The notes: generated by a model from the sequence alone, not told the origin. 64,000 bases of DNA from Lentzea albidocapillata subsp. violacea (GCF_900100275.1 NZ_FNET01000013.1:124001-188000); one strand, 5' to 3'; positions 53,060 to 61,922 are shown, counted from the first letter of the stretch. Program-made: numbers and translations.

Positions 53060-53847
53060 TGTCGTTGTCTGACGTGTTCGCCACCGCGCGGGCCGAGTCG
53101 CGTGCCGCGCTGATCGGCTACCTGCCCGCGGGTTTCCCCACGGTCGAGGGTTCCAAGGACCACCTCCGTTCGATGATCGAGTCAGGGTGCGATCTGGTCG
53201 AGGTCGGCCTGCCGTTCTCCGACCCGGTGATGGACGGCCCGACGATCCAGGCCGCCGCCGAGCAGGCGCTGTCCGCGGGCTTCCGCGTGCGGGACCTGTT
53301 CGACGTGGTAGCTGCCGTTGCCGACGCCGGTGGGCGTGCGGTCGTGATGACGTACTGGAACCCGGTGCTGCGTTATGGCGTCGACGCGTTCGCGCGTGAC
53401 CTCGCCGCCGCCGGTGGGCTCGGCATCATCACGCCCGACCTCGTGCCGGACGAGGCCGAGGACTGGATGGCGGCTTCGGCCGCGCACGGCCTCGACCGCA
53501 CCTTCCTGGTGGCGCCGTCGTCGACCGAGGAGCGCATCGCGATGACCGCGCGTGCCTCGTCCGGTTTCCTCTACGCCACCGCGGTCATGGGCGTCACGGG
53601 CGCCCGTGACGTCGTGTCGTCCGCCGCTCCCGCTCTCGTCGCGCGGGTCCGCGAGCACACCACGCTGCCCGTCGGTGTCGGGCTGGGTGTGCGGTCCGGT
53701 GCACAGGCCGCCGAGATCGCCGGGTTCGCGGACGGCGTCATCGTCGGGTCGGCGTTCGTGACGGCCGCAGGTGAGAGCGACGCCGCGGTGCGCGCGCTGG
53801 CCGCTGACCTCGCCCAGGGTGTGCGATCGGCTGTCGCTCCCGTCTGA
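53059..53847 (+). CDS. trpA: tryptophan synthase alpha chain
   Basis: A 262-residue TIM barrel cleaving indole-3-glycerol phosphate. The catalytic pair is E48 in LVEVGLPFSDPVMDGPTIQ and the Asp of GIITPDLVPDEAEDW; LPVGVGLGVRSGAQAAEIA is the phosphate-binding region. ATG shares one base with the trpB stop. Last gene of the trp run, followed by two hairpin terminators. Confidence 0.97.
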   Translation: MSLSDVFATARAESRAALIGYLPAGFPTVEGSKDHLRSMIESGCDLVEVGLPFSDPVMDGPTIQAAAEQALSAGFRVRDLFDVVAAVADAGGRAVVMTYWNPVLRYGVDAFARDLAAAGGLGIITPDLVPDEAEDWMAASAAHGLDRTFLVAPSSTEERIAMTARASSGFLYATAVMGVTGARDVVSSAAPALVARVREHTTLPVGVGLGVRSGAQAAEIAGFADGVIVGSAFVTAAGESDAAVRALAADLAQGVRSAVAPV

Positions 53848-53865
53848 ACCTCCTTTGCTCCGTGA

Positions 53866-53895
53866 AGCCGCTCGGCCTGCCGGCCGGGCGGTTTT
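53866..53895 (+). terminator. intrinsic terminator after trpA
   Basis: CCGCTCGGCC (53868-53877) pairs with GGCCGGGCGG (53882-53891) over 10 bp with one G-U, followed directly by TTTTGCTTT. Stem plus T-rich tail 20 bp after the trpA stop is a standard intrinsic terminator. Confidence 0.85.
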
Positions 53896-53911
53896 GCTTT
53901 GCGCTGCTTGA

Positions 53912-53937
53912 GAAGCCGCCTCTGCAGCGGCGGCTTC
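53912..53937. terminator. second hairpin after trpA
   Basis: GAAGCCGCC (53912-53920) and GGCGGCTTC (53929-53937) form a perfect 9-bp stem with an 8-base loop, followed by ACCTTTTGG. It may back up the first terminator or act on transcription from the right. Confidence 0.7.
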
Positions 53938-54242
53938 ACCTTTTGGTTGTCGGGTGGCGCGGAACTGCTTGAATTGGTTGAACGCTGTGCTCGCCATCGA
54001 GTGGTTGTCGGGATGGCGGGTATGAAGTTGTCGGGAGCCTTGCCTCCTTTCGGAGCCTTTGACGTTCCTCCAAGAGCATGACATGGATTCGAACACCTGA
54101 TCGAGTGAATCCTGGGTCGATTGGGGTCAAAACCCCGTTGGCTGTCGGTCTGAGCTGCGATCGTTGGGTTCATGCACAAGCCAGCCATCCGCTCGACGTG
54201 CCACACTGGTGGTACGCAGGCGGTCAACGGAGGTGATGCCCA
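53938..54242. other. unassigned less GC-rich spacer
   Basis: About 300 bp with visibly lower GC than the trp genes. It contains a small GGGG-TCAAAA-CCCC hairpin near 54124-54137 and a GGATTC...GAATCC inverted repeat near 54082-54109. Short frames on both strands show no family resemblance and no good ribosome site, so no gene is called. Confidence 0.6.
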
Positions 54243-54809
54243 GTGGCGGCGCCAGCCGAAGTTCAGCCCGATTTCCTGCTGCCCAACCATGAAGGGCCTT
54301 GGACGCTCAAAGACGTCCTCGCATTGCCGGAAGATCACAGTCAACGCATCGAACTCGTCGACGGGATGCTTCTCGTGAGCCCGTTGGGGAGTTACCGGCA
54401 CCAGCGGCTAGTGGGCAAAGTGTTCGTTGCGCTGGATCGTGCATGTCCGGCGCAGTTCGAGGCGACTGTCGAGCTCAACGTCTCGCTGTCGACCGGCCGC
54501 TTGCTGATCCCGGACTTCACAGTGGTGAAGCCATGTGATGCAGACATCACGTTCCCGGTGTCGAACCTTGTGCTGGCAGGCGAGGTGCTCTCCAAGAGCA
54601 CGCGAATGAACGACCTGGTGCTCAAGCGTCATGTGTATGCGGAAGCCGCAGTTCCCTACTACTTGATCATCGACCCGTCGAAGAAGGTTGTCGAGGCGAC
54701 GCTGCTCGAACTCAACGAAGAAGGTGAGTACGTCGAGATCGCGCGCAGTAAGGCCGGGGTGCTGACGTTCGACCGGCCGTTCCCGGTCACGATCGAGCTG
54801 CCCTCCTAG
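54243..54809 (+). CDS. Uma2 family endonuclease (DUF820)
   Basis: A 188-residue protein, GTG start after GGAGGTGATGCCCA. Family features: a conserved N-terminal HQRLVGKVFVALDRA region, the PD-(D/E)xK-like site LLIPDFTVV and VLAGEVLSKSTRMNDLVLKR (Asp, Glu and a late Lys), then HVYAEAAVPYYLIIDPSKKV. Such genes are scattered, mobile-looking and of unclear role in actinomycetes; nuclease activity is inferred from fold. Third-position GC is lower than in the surrounding biosynthetic genes. Its TAG stop overlaps in CTAG with the convergent FAD enzyme. Confidence 0.88.
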   Translation: MAAPAEVQPDFLLPNHEGPWTLKDVLALPEDHSQRIELVDGMLLVSPLGSYRHQRLVGKVFVALDRACPAQFEATVELNVSLSTGRLLIPDFTVVKPCDADITFPVSNLVLAGEVLSKSTRMNDLVLKRHVYAEAAVPYYLIIDPSKKVVEATLLELNEEGEYVEIARSKAGVLTFDRPFPVTIELPS

Positions 54810-55954
54810 CCGTAGAGCCACTCCAGCCGTTCGTGCAGGTCGGCGACGGTCCACGAGGCGAACATCGCGTCACGGGCCGCAGCCGCACCGCCGGCTGGGT
54901 GATAGACCTCCCGCCCCATCGACCTCGAGGCGTGGTGGACGCGCGCGGTCCGCTCCGAGCGGAGCGTCACGTACCGAGCAAAAGAGCCGGCCACGTCCTG
55001 AGGATCGAACACGGAGGAGAGGCAGACGGCGTCCTCCAACGCCTGACAGGCGCCCTGCGCGGCGTACTGCAGCACGGGATGGGCGGCATCTCCGAGCAGC
55101 ACGACGCGTGAGTCCTGCCAGTTCGTGATCGGCCTGCGGTCGCACAGCACCCACGTGCGCCACTCGTCGGCGAGTCCCATGATCCGAGTCGCGTCGTCGC
55201 ACACCGGCGTGAAGTGCTGCATCACCTCGGCGTGCTCGACGGGCTTGCCGTTCATGGGCTCCGTTGCCGCGTTGTCCGCGGTGGCCACGAGGTTCACGTA
55301 CCGTCCGCCGGCGATCACGTACCAAACGACGTGGTAGCGCGGTCCCGCCCACAGCGTGACGACGTTCTCCTTCAACGACTGCGGCACGTTCCGCGAGGGA
55401 ATGACCGCGCGGAACGTCGTGTGCCCGGACACCTGCGGATCCCCGTCGCCCACGAGTTGCCGCCGCACCGCCGACCGCAGCCCGTCCGCGCCGATCAGTG
55501 CCTCCCCGTGCACGAGGTCGCCCGACCGCAGCACCGCAGTGACCCCGTCAGCGTCCTGCGCGTAGGCCTCGACGCCACTGCTCACCCGGAGGTTGATCCG
55601 CTTGTCGTGCCGGCAGGCGTCGAGCAACGGGCCGAGCACGTCGTTGCGGTGCACCACCGCATAGGTGCCGAACCGCTCCCGAAAGCCCGCGTCGATCGGC
55701 AACCCGGCGATCTGTCGCCCGGACACCCCGCACCGCAATCGCAACTCGTCCACGTGCACGGCCCGAGCCCGCACCGCGGCGCCCACGCCCAGCGCGTCGA
55801 GCATGCGGAACCCGTTGGGCCCGACCTGGATGCCGGCGCCGATCTCCTCGAACGCCGCCGCGGCCTCGAGCACCGTCACCCGCACCCCGGCCCGCGCGAG
55901 CCCGAGCGCCGTCGCCAGCCCGCCGATACCGCCGCCGACCACCAGGACCGTCAT
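54806..55954 (-). CDS. FAD-dependent aromatic monooxygenase
   Basis: A 382-residue class A flavoprotein hydroxylase of the salicylate/3-hydroxybenzoate hydroxylase type. Motifs: N-terminal TVLVVGGGIGGLATALGLAR binding ADP, GEALIGADGLRSAVRRQLVG (DG motif), and VVLLGDAAHPVLQYAAQGAC (GD motif binding FAD and NADH). It would hydroxylate a small aromatic compound in the cytoplasm; the exact substrate is not readable. Single gene; upstream is a 470-bp spacer toward lgt. Confidence 0.92.
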   Translation of the reverse strand: MTVLVVGGGIGGLATALGLARAGVRVTVLEAAAAFEEIGAGIQVGPNGFRMLDALGVGAAVRARAVHVDELRLRCGVSGRQIAGLPIDAGFRERFGTYAVVHRNDVLGPLLDACRHDKRINLRVSSGVEAYAQDADGVTAVLRSGDLVHGEALIGADGLRSAVRRQLVGDGDPQVSGHTTFRAVIPSRNVPQSLKENVVTLWAGPRYHVVWYVIAGGRYVNLVATADNAATEPMNGKPVEHAEVMQHFTPVCDDATRIMGLADEWRTWVLCDRRPITNWQDSRVVLLGDAAHPVLQYAAQGACQALEDAVCLSSVFDPQDVAGSFARYVTLRSERTARVHHASRSMGREVYHPAGGAAAARDAMFASWTVADLHERLEWLYG

Positions 55955-56424
55955 GTCCGACCTTTCGGGAGTCCGCCCAGACCGCGTCCGAGTATCGCGG
56001 TTCAGCGATCACGAGCACCCGAGGATCGGGGCCAGCGGCGGGCAGGCCGCGAGCGGCAGTGATCACAGTGGCCTGCGGAGTAGACGCGGCGCTCGAACTC
56101 CGCGGTGGGCGAAGCAGAAAGCCCCGGATCGGGGAAGCGTCCCCAGCCTGGTCTCCGCGATCACTACCCGGGATCGCGAGTTCGGCCCCGCTGGACAGGC
56201 GGTCGAAGGTGGATGAACGGGCACCGTTCCGCCGTCCGACGAGCGGATCTCAGGTGCACAGCCCGGCGTCCCGGAAGGCGAGCCCAACGCGCCTATGCGC
56301 AGCTACCACACACACGCGCCAGGCCGGGTACCCCCAATTTCTATTCTAGTGATCGGCACCGACAGGGTTCGGGCTCGATAACGATCGTGCGCCCCCACGG
56401 GACGCTCACAGGCCGACCGGTACG
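55955..56424. other. 470-bp spacer upstream of lgt
   Basis: Divergent promoter region for the FAD monooxygenase and lgt. Small hairpins are visible: CCCCGGATCGGGG near 56122-56134 and CGCGATC-N9-GATCGCG near 56158-56180. An AT-rich patch AATTTCTATTCTA (56337-56349) contains TATTCT, a plausible -10 for transcription toward lgt about 75 bp before its start. Short frames on the + strand show no recognisable protein. A structured leader or small RNA is possible but no known class fits. Confidence 0.5.
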
Positions 56425-57438
56425 GTGGGCGCCGTGTTGGACGCCCTTCTGGCCACGATCCCGAGTCCCGACCGCGGTGTTTGGTACCTCGGTCCGCTCC
56501 CCATCAGGGCCTATGCGCTGTGCATCATCGCCGGCATCGTCACCGCCATCTGGTGGGGTGAGCGCCGCTGGGTCGCCCGCGGCGGCATCAAGGGCGAGGT
56601 CACGGACATCGCCGTGTGGGCGGTGCCGTTCGGCCTCGTCGGCGGGCGGCTGTACCACGTCATCACCGACTACCAGAAGTACTTCGGGCCGGGCAAGAAC
56701 CCGCTCGAGGCGCTGGAGATCTGGAACGGTGGCCTCGGTATCTGGGGTGCCATCGCGCTCGGTGCCGTCGGTGCCTGGATCGCGTGCCGCCGCAGGGGCA
56801 TTCCGCTGCCGGCGATGGCGGACGCGCTCGCGCCCGGCATCCTCGTCGCGCAGGCCATCGGGCGGCTCGGCAACTACTTCAACCAGGAGCTCTACGGCGG
56901 CGACACGACGTTGCCGTGGGGGCTTGAGATCTATCGCCGCGTCACGCCCGATGGGCGCGAGGACGCGCTGGCGGGCGTCGCCATCGACCACACGCCGATC
57001 CAGGTCGTGCACCCGACGTTCCTCTACGAAATGTTGTGGAGCCTCGGTGTCGCGCTGCTGATCGTGTGGGCCGACCGGAAGTTCCGGCTGGGCCACGGCC
57101 GGGTCTTCGCGCTCTACGTCGCGGGCTACACGGCCGGCCGGTTCTGGATCGAGCTCATGCGCACCGACGAGGCGACGCTGATCTTCGGCACGCGCGTGAA
57201 CGTGTTCGTGTCGGCGATCGTGTTCATCGGCGCGGTCGCGTACTTCATCATCGCCAAGTCCCGCGGTGAGCGTGAGGACGTCGCTGCGCTGCGCGGCACC
57301 GGCGGAGATCCCGTGGCAGAGACGGCGGAAGCGGCCGAAGCGGAAGCCGTTGAGGACACGGGCGTCGCCGGGGACAGCGAGGACGACGCCGCCGAGAAGG
57401 ACAAGAAGAACTCCCCGGAATCCGTCAAACCGGAGTGA
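56425..57438 (+). CDS. lgt: phosphatidylglycerol--prolipoprotein diacylglyceryl transferase
   Basis: A 337-residue membrane enzyme adding diacylglycerol to the lipobox cysteine, the step before LspA. GTG 56425 is used; GTG 56434 is an alternative. Seven membrane helices, the Lgt signature GRLGNYFNQELYGGDTTLPW with the essential Arg, Asn and Glu, HPTFLYEMLW, and GRFWIELMRTDEA are all present. The last 60 residues are an acidic, Ala/Glu-rich cytoplasmic extension (ETAEAAEAEAVEDTG), common in actinobacterial Lgt. It ends 3 bp before the response-regulator gene. Confidence 0.96.
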   Translation: MGAVLDALLATIPSPDRGVWYLGPLPIRAYALCIIAGIVTAIWWGERRWVARGGIKGEVTDIAVWAVPFGLVGGRLYHVITDYQKYFGPGKNPLEALEIWNGGLGIWGAIALGAVGAWIACRRRGIPLPAMADALAPGILVAQAIGRLGNYFNQELYGGDTTLPWGLEIYRRVTPDGREDALAGVAIDHTPIQVVHPTFLYEMLWSLGVALLIVWADRKFRLGHGRVFALYVAGYTAGRFWIELMRTDEATLIFGTRVNVFVSAIVFIGAVAYFIIAKSRGEREDVAALRGTGGDPVAETAEAAEAEAVEDTGVAGDSEDDAAEKDKKNSPESVKPE

Positions 57439-57441
57439 TCT

Positions 57442-58104
57442 GTGCGCGTGCTCGTCGTCGAGGATGACGACCGGGTGGCCCGAGGCCTGCTGACCGCGCT
57501 GCGGCACGCGGGCTACGAGGTGCATCGGGTGGCCACGGCCGCCGACGCGCTGCGTGCCGCGCCCGCCGACGTGGTGCTGCTCGACCTCGGCCTGCCCGAC
57601 GGCGACGGCCTGGACGTGCTGCGCGAGTTGCGGCACCGGCCGGGCACCGCCGTCATCACGGTGACCGCGCGCGGCGAGGAACGTGAACGCGTGCTCGGCC
57701 TGCGGGCCGGGGCCGACGACTACGTGGTGAAGCCGTTCGGCACGTCCGAGCTCCTCGCCCGGATCGAGGCCGTCCTCAGGAGGACGCGTACGCACCGCGC
57801 GGAGCCGGAGGCCGAGGGGCCGATCCAGATCGGTCCACTGCGGATCATCGCCTCGACGCGGATCGCCACAGTGGACGGTGAGCCGCTCTCGCTGACGCGC
57901 AAGGAATTCGACCTCCTCGCGCTCCTCGCGACCCGCAAGGGCGAGGTGGTGAGCCGCGACTTCATCGTGGACCAGGTGTGGCAGGCGCACTGGGAGGCGC
58001 CGTCGCGGACGCTGGACACGCACATCGCGGCGTTGCGCGGCAAGCTCGGCGGCCACGTCAAGATCGAGACGGTCAGGGGAGTGGGCTACCGGCTCGCCGC
58101 GTGA
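57442..58104 (+). CDS. OmpR/PhoB-family response regulator
   Basis: A 220-residue regulator. Receiver domain: acidic pocket VVEDDDRV, phosphorylated D48 in VVLLDLGLPDGDG, Thr/Ser switch in VITVTARG, Lys in YVVKPFGTSELL. The C-terminal winged helix includes LSLTRKEFDLLALLATRKGE and RTLDTHIAALRGKLG. GTG start 3 bp after lgt, and 3 bp before the kinase gene, so lgt, regulator and kinase may share a transcript. Probable targets nearby are the dctA or TAXI genes. Confidence 0.95.
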   Translation: MRVLVVEDDDRVARGLLTALRHAGYEVHRVATAADALRAAPADVVLLDLGLPDGDGLDVLRELRHRPGTAVITVTARGEERERVLGLRAGADDYVVKPFGTSELLARIEAVLRRTRTHRAEPEAEGPIQIGPLRIIASTRIATVDGEPLSLTRKEFDLLALLATRKGEVVSRDFIVDQVWQAHWEAPSRTLDTHIAALRGKLGGHVKIETVRGVGYRLAA

Positions 58105-58107
58105 CGA

Positions 58108-59526
58108 GTGTCCGAGAGACATCCACAGGCTGTTGCGGAACAATCACCACCGATGCTCCGCCGACTGCTCGTCATCACCGTTCCGCTGCTCGTCGCCCTG
58201 GTCGCGGCGCTCGGCATCCCCTTGGCGTCCGCGGTCGTGCAGCGTGAGACCCAGACGACCTACCTCGACCGCCTCAGCGACGCGAGCAGGTTCGCGGCGC
58301 TCGGCGAGAGCGCGTTGCAGTCGGACCGGCTGGAGGCGCTGAGCCAGGAGATCCAGCGCTACGACAACCTCTACGACATCCCGGTCGCGCTGGTCAGCGC
58401 CGACAAGCGGATCCTGCTGGCGTCACGGCAGGGGTTCGACCCCAGCAGCGACCGCGAGGTCACGAAGTCGCTGAACACGGCACTGAACGGCGGTGTGCGG
58501 CCCGAGCCGGAGTACACGGGCTGGCCGTGGCGCACCGGGCCGATGGTCGTCGTCGAGCCGGTCGGGCGGGACAGCGAGGTGGTGGCCGCGGTCGTCACCA
58601 TCTCGCAGACGCGGGGCCTGCGGACCGAGGTGTTGCGGCAGTGGGGGTTGATGGCGCTGGCCGGGCTCGCGCCGATGCTGGCCGTGGTCGCCGCCGCCTG
58701 GCCCATGTCGCGGTGGGTGCTCAGGCCGGTCGGCAGGCTCGACGAGGCCACCGCCGCCGTGGCCGCGGGCAACCTGGACGTGCGGGCGGACGAGGTCGGC
58801 GGGCCGCAGGAGCTCCGCAGGCTCGCGCGCAGCTTCAACACCATGGTCGACGTCGTCGGCAAGGCTCTGAACAGGCAGAAGGCGTTCGTGGCCGACGCGT
58901 CGCACCAGCTGCGGAACCCGCTGGCGAGTCTCCGGCTCGCCGTGGACAACCTCGAACCGCACGTGGACGGCGACCTCGCGCGGGAAGCGCACCAGATCGC
59001 GGTCGAGGAGGCCGAGGAGATGGGGCGCGTGCTCGACACGCTGCTCGCCGCGACCCGGCTCGACAGCGCGCGGCAGACCGAGCCCGTCGAGATCGACCAG
59101 CTGCTCACGACGCACCGGGCGGCCTGGCAGGCGCTCGCGAGCCGGTCCGGTGTCACGCTGAAGATCGACGTGCCGGCGGGCCTCACCATGCAGGAACCGC
59201 CCGGCGGCCTCGGCAGCGTGCTCGACGAGCTCGTCAGCAACGCCATCCGGCTCGCCAACGCCACCGAGATCACGATCACCGGCAAGCACGGTGAGCTGCA
59301 CGTCGTCGACAACGGCGACGGCCTGAGCGCCGAGGAACGCGAGCTCGCGCTGCAACGGTTCTGGCGCGCGACCAAGCACCAGAACATCGCGGGCACCGGG
59401 ATGGGGCTCGCGATCTGCGCCGAGCTGATCGAATCGGCAGGCGGCACGCTCACCCTGCACGACGCGGACCCGGGACTGGACGTGAAGGTCGCCCTCAGCG
59501 CTTCACGGAACGGAACCAGCGCATAG
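58108..59526 (+). CDS. sensor histidine kinase
   Basis: A 472-residue membrane kinase; GTG 58108 used, ATG 58153 possible. Membrane helix 1 (residues 17-42) and helix 2 (about 180-205) flank an extracytoplasmic sensor of about 135 residues. HAMP follows (PMSRWVLRPVGRLDEATAAV). The phosphorylated His is H266 in FVADASHQLRNPLASLRLAV; N box ELVSNAIRLANAT and G boxes VVDNGDGLSAEE and GTGMGLAICAELIE. Works with the regulator directly upstream. Its last 32 bp overlap the convergent TAXI gene. Confidence 0.95.
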   Translation: MSERHPQAVAEQSPPMLRRLLVITVPLLVALVAALGIPLASAVVQRETQTTYLDRLSDASRFAALGESALQSDRLEALSQEIQRYDNLYDIPVALVSADKRILLASRQGFDPSSDREVTKSLNTALNGGVRPEPEYTGWPWRTGPMVVVEPVGRDSEVVAAVVTISQTRGLRTEVLRQWGLMALAGLAPMLAVVAAAWPMSRWVLRPVGRLDEATAAVAAGNLDVRADEVGGPQELRRLARSFNTMVDVVGKALNRQKAFVADASHQLRNPLASLRLAVDNLEPHVDGDLAREAHQIAVEEAEEMGRVLDTLLAATRLDSARQTEPVEIDQLLTTHRAAWQALASRSGVTLKIDVPAGLTMQEPPGGLGSVLDELVSNAIRLANATEITITGKHGELHVVDNGDGLSAEERELALQRFWRATKHQNIAGTGMGLAICAELIESAGGTLTLHDADPGLDVKVALSASRNGTSA

Positions 59527-60394
59527 CGCCGTCGTGCAGCGGCACGAGGCCGGTCGCGATGCCGGTGCGGACGTTGATCCGCGACGCCTCCGGGTGGCCC
59601 TCCACGATCCGCGCGGTCTCGGTGAACACCGTGCGCGTCACGACCTCCACGACGTCCGCGCTCAGCGACTCGCGCGCCAGCAACAGGTTCGGCACCGCGA
59701 ACGTCTGGTTCGCCGGCACGTCCTCGTAGGTGGTGCTGGGGATCGTCGCCGGGATGTAGGGGCCCTTGTACTTCTCGGCGAGCCTGACCGCCTCCAGCGG
59801 GATGTCGACCAGCCGCACGTTGCCCTGCAGATCGGTGATCGCGGGCGTCGGGATGCCGGTCAGCGCCAGCATCGCGTCCAGTGACCCGTTCGCGACGCGC
59901 CGGGACGCCTCGGCGTGCGCCATGCGTTCGTCCATTGCGGACAGGCCGAAGAACTCCAGCATCCGCTCGGCGGTGAACTCCGTGCCGGAACCGATGGGGC
60001 CCAACGAGATCCGCTTGCCGGCCAGATCGCCGAAGGTGTGGATCGGCGACGCCGCCGGGACCGCGATCTGCATGAAGCTGTCGTAGAGCCGGCCGACCGC
60101 GCGGACGCTCTGCGGGACGTCGATCGGGTCCAAAGAGGACAGCGCGAGCTGGGCTTCACCCGATCGCAACAACTGGAGGTTCTCCACCGACGCGGCGGTC
60201 GGGATCGCGGTGACCCTCGTACCGGGCAACTGCTCCGCCAGCGCGGCCGCCAGAGCCCCTCCGACCTCGCGGAACACCGCGCCGTCAGGACCGGTCGCGA
60301 GCACCAGTTCAGCGGGTGCCTCGACCCTGCGCGGGGTGCACCCGGCGAGAGCCAGTCCGGCCCCTAGCAGAAGCGTGCGACGGCTGAGCGACAC
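59495..60394 (-). CDS. TAXI-family TRAP-type solute-binding lipoprotein
   Basis: A 299-residue lipoprotein: SRRTLLLGAGLALAGC is a signal peptide with twin Arg and lipobox LAGC. The mature domain is of the TAXI type (LVLATGPDGAVFREVGGALA, GEAQLALSSLDPIDVPQSV, GKRISLGPIGSGTEFTAERM, VPNLLLARESLSADVVEVV). TAXI proteins usually feed a DctQM TRAP permease, absent here. Lying between a two-component system and dctA, it may instead bind dicarboxylates for sensing. Divergent from dctA, with about 110 bp between starts. Confidence 0.92.
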   Translation of the reverse strand: MSLSRRTLLLGAGLALAGCTPRRVEAPAELVLATGPDGAVFREVGGALAAALAEQLPGTRVTAIPTAASVENLQLLRSGEAQLALSSLDPIDVPQSVRAVGRLYDSFMQIAVPAASPIHTFGDLAGKRISLGPIGSGTEFTAERMLEFFGLSAMDERMAHAEASRRVANGSLDAMLALTGIPTPAITDLQGNVRLVDIPLEAVRLAEKYKGPYIPATIPSTTYEDVPANQTFAVPNLLLARESLSADVVEVVTRTVFTETARIVEGHPEASRINVRTGIATGLVPLHDGAMRWFRSVKR

Positions 60395-60505
60395 CGACGA
60401 AGCCTAGCTGTTACGTCAGGGCTGTCTGAAGTTTCCTCTGGTCGGCTTGTCGGGCCTGGTGGCGCGGCTCACTCTCTCTCCCAACACGTAGTTCAAGGAG
60501 GAACA

Positions 60506-61858
60506 GTGGCCACCACGACCACAGGGCGCAAACCGATCTACAAGCACCTCTACTTCTGGGTGCTGGTCTCCATCGTGCTGGGCGCTGCCGTCGGCTTCCT
60601 GTTCCCCAAACAGGCGTCCGAGATGAAGTGGCTCGCCGACCTGTTCGTGAACCTCGTGAAGGTCGTCATCGCGCCGACCATCTTCGCGACGATCATCGTG
60701 GGCATCGCGGGCCTCGGCAACCTCGCCAAGGCAGGCGGCCTCGCACTCCGCACGATCCTCTACTTCACCGCGATGACCGCGCTCGCACTGGCGATCGGCC
60801 TCGTCGTCGTCAACATCGTGCAGCCGGGTCACCACGGAGGTGAGATCGCGCTGAACGAGGCCGCGGCCCAGGACACGCTGAAGTCCGCGACCACCGCGGA
60901 AACCGGTGTCACCGGCTTCATCCTGAGCCTGGTGCCCAAGTCGTTCGTCAGCGCGTTCACGGACGGACAGCTGATCCAGGTCCTCGTCATCGCGATCCTC
61001 GTTGCCGTCGCCGTGGCGGGCATGGGCGAACGCGGTGCCAAGGTCGTCTCCGCGATGGAGACCCTCTCCAAGGTGATGTTCGGCATCATCAAGATCGTCA
61101 TGTACGCGGCCCCGATCGGCGCGTTCGGCGGCATCGCCTACACGGTCGGCAAGTTCGGTGGCGGCATCCTCGGCAAGCTGCTGTGGCTGATGGGGTCCTT
61201 CTACGCCACCTGCATCCTGTTCGTCGTCGTGGTGCTCGGCGTCGTGGCACGGATCGCGGGTTTCAGCCTGTTGAAGTTCCTGCGCTACATCAAGGACGAG
61301 ATCCTGATCGTGCTCGGCACCTCGTCCAGCGAGTCGGTGCTGCCGCGCATGATGATCAAGCTGGAGGCGGCGGGCGCGCAGAAGTCGGTCGTCGGCCTCA
61401 CCATTCCGACCGGGTACTCGTTCAACCTCGACGGCACCTGCATCTACCTGACCATGGGGGCGATCTTCATCGCCCAGGCCACCGGCCACGACGTGTCGAT
61501 CGGTGTCCAGATCGGCCTGCTGCTGTTCATGCTGATCGCGTCGAAGGGCGCCGCGGGCGTCACCGGCGCCGGCCTCGTCACCCTGGCCGCCTCGCTGCAG
61601 GCGTTCGAGGCGCACTCGGCCATTCCCGCGGTCGGCATCGCGTTGATCGTCGGCATCGACCGCTTCATGTCCGAGGCCCGCGCCATCACCAACCTGATCG
61701 GCAACGGTGTGGGTTCCCTGGTCGTCGCCGCCTGGCAGAAGGCCCTCGACAAGGACCGCCTGAACGAGGTGCTCGACAACCCGGACCTGGTCGACGTGGA
61801 CGACCTGCTGGAGAAGGAGCACGCGGAGTCCGGCAGGGAGCCGGTCGCGGCTCACTGA
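60506..61858 (+). CDS. dctA: C4-dicarboxylate/H+ symporter (DAACS family)
   Basis: A 450-residue transporter, GTG start preceded by AAGGAGGAA. Family motifs: FVNLVKVVIAPTIFATIIVG, the helical hairpin LIVLGTSSSESVLPRMMIKL, PTGYSFNLDGTCIYLTMGAI (the conserved Asn-Leu-Asp-Gly-Thr), SKGAAGVTGAGLVTLAASL and GIDRFMSEARAITNLIGN. Imports succinate, fumarate or malate. Nearest genes are the TAXI lipoprotein and two-component system, a setting like DctB-DctD control in other bacteria. Confidence 0.95.
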   Translation: MATTTTGRKPIYKHLYFWVLVSIVLGAAVGFLFPKQASEMKWLADLFVNLVKVVIAPTIFATIIVGIAGLGNLAKAGGLALRTILYFTAMTALALAIGLVVVNIVQPGHHGGEIALNEAAAQDTLKSATTAETGVTGFILSLVPKSFVSAFTDGQLIQVLVIAILVAVAVAGMGERGAKVVSAMETLSKVMFGIIKIVMYAAPIGAFGGIAYTVGKFGGGILGKLLWLMGSFYATCILFVVVVLGVVARIAGFSLLKFLRYIKDEILIVLGTSSSESVLPRMMIKLEAAGAQKSVVGLTIPTGYSFNLDGTCIYLTMGAIFIAQATGHDVSIGVQIGLLLFMLIASKGAAGVTGAGLVTLAASLQAFEAHSAIPAVGIALIVGIDRFMSEARAITNLIGNGVGSLVVAAWQKALDKDRLNEVLDNPDLVDVDDLLEKEHAESGREPVAAH

Positions 61859-61866
61859 GGCGTCCG

Positions 61867-61898
61867 TGGCTGGAGGCGACTCTTCCCGCCTCCAGCCA
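61867..61898. terminator. hairpin terminator after dctA
   Basis: TGGCTGGAGGCG (61867-61878) and CGCCTCCAGCCA (61887-61898) form a perfect 12-bp stem with an 8-base loop, 9 bp after the dctA stop. Confidence 0.8.
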
Positions 61899-61922
61899 TG
61901 TGACCTCAGACCTCCATGTATG

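Noticed and set aside
54080-54110. tRNA-like GATTCGAAC segment
   Set aside because: Only the T-loop-like bases are present; no acceptor stem, D-arm or anticodon arm can be drawn around it.
53899-54130. Short ORFs between trpA and the Uma2 gene, including a minus-strand frame beginning MASTAFNQFKQFRA
   Set aside because: No ribosome site, no family resemblance, and part of the frame is formed by the two terminator hairpins.
56105-57061. 318-codon + strand frame overlapping the start of lgt
   Set aside because: Ser/Arg/Ala-rich shadow in another frame of lgt; lgt itself has all its signatures.
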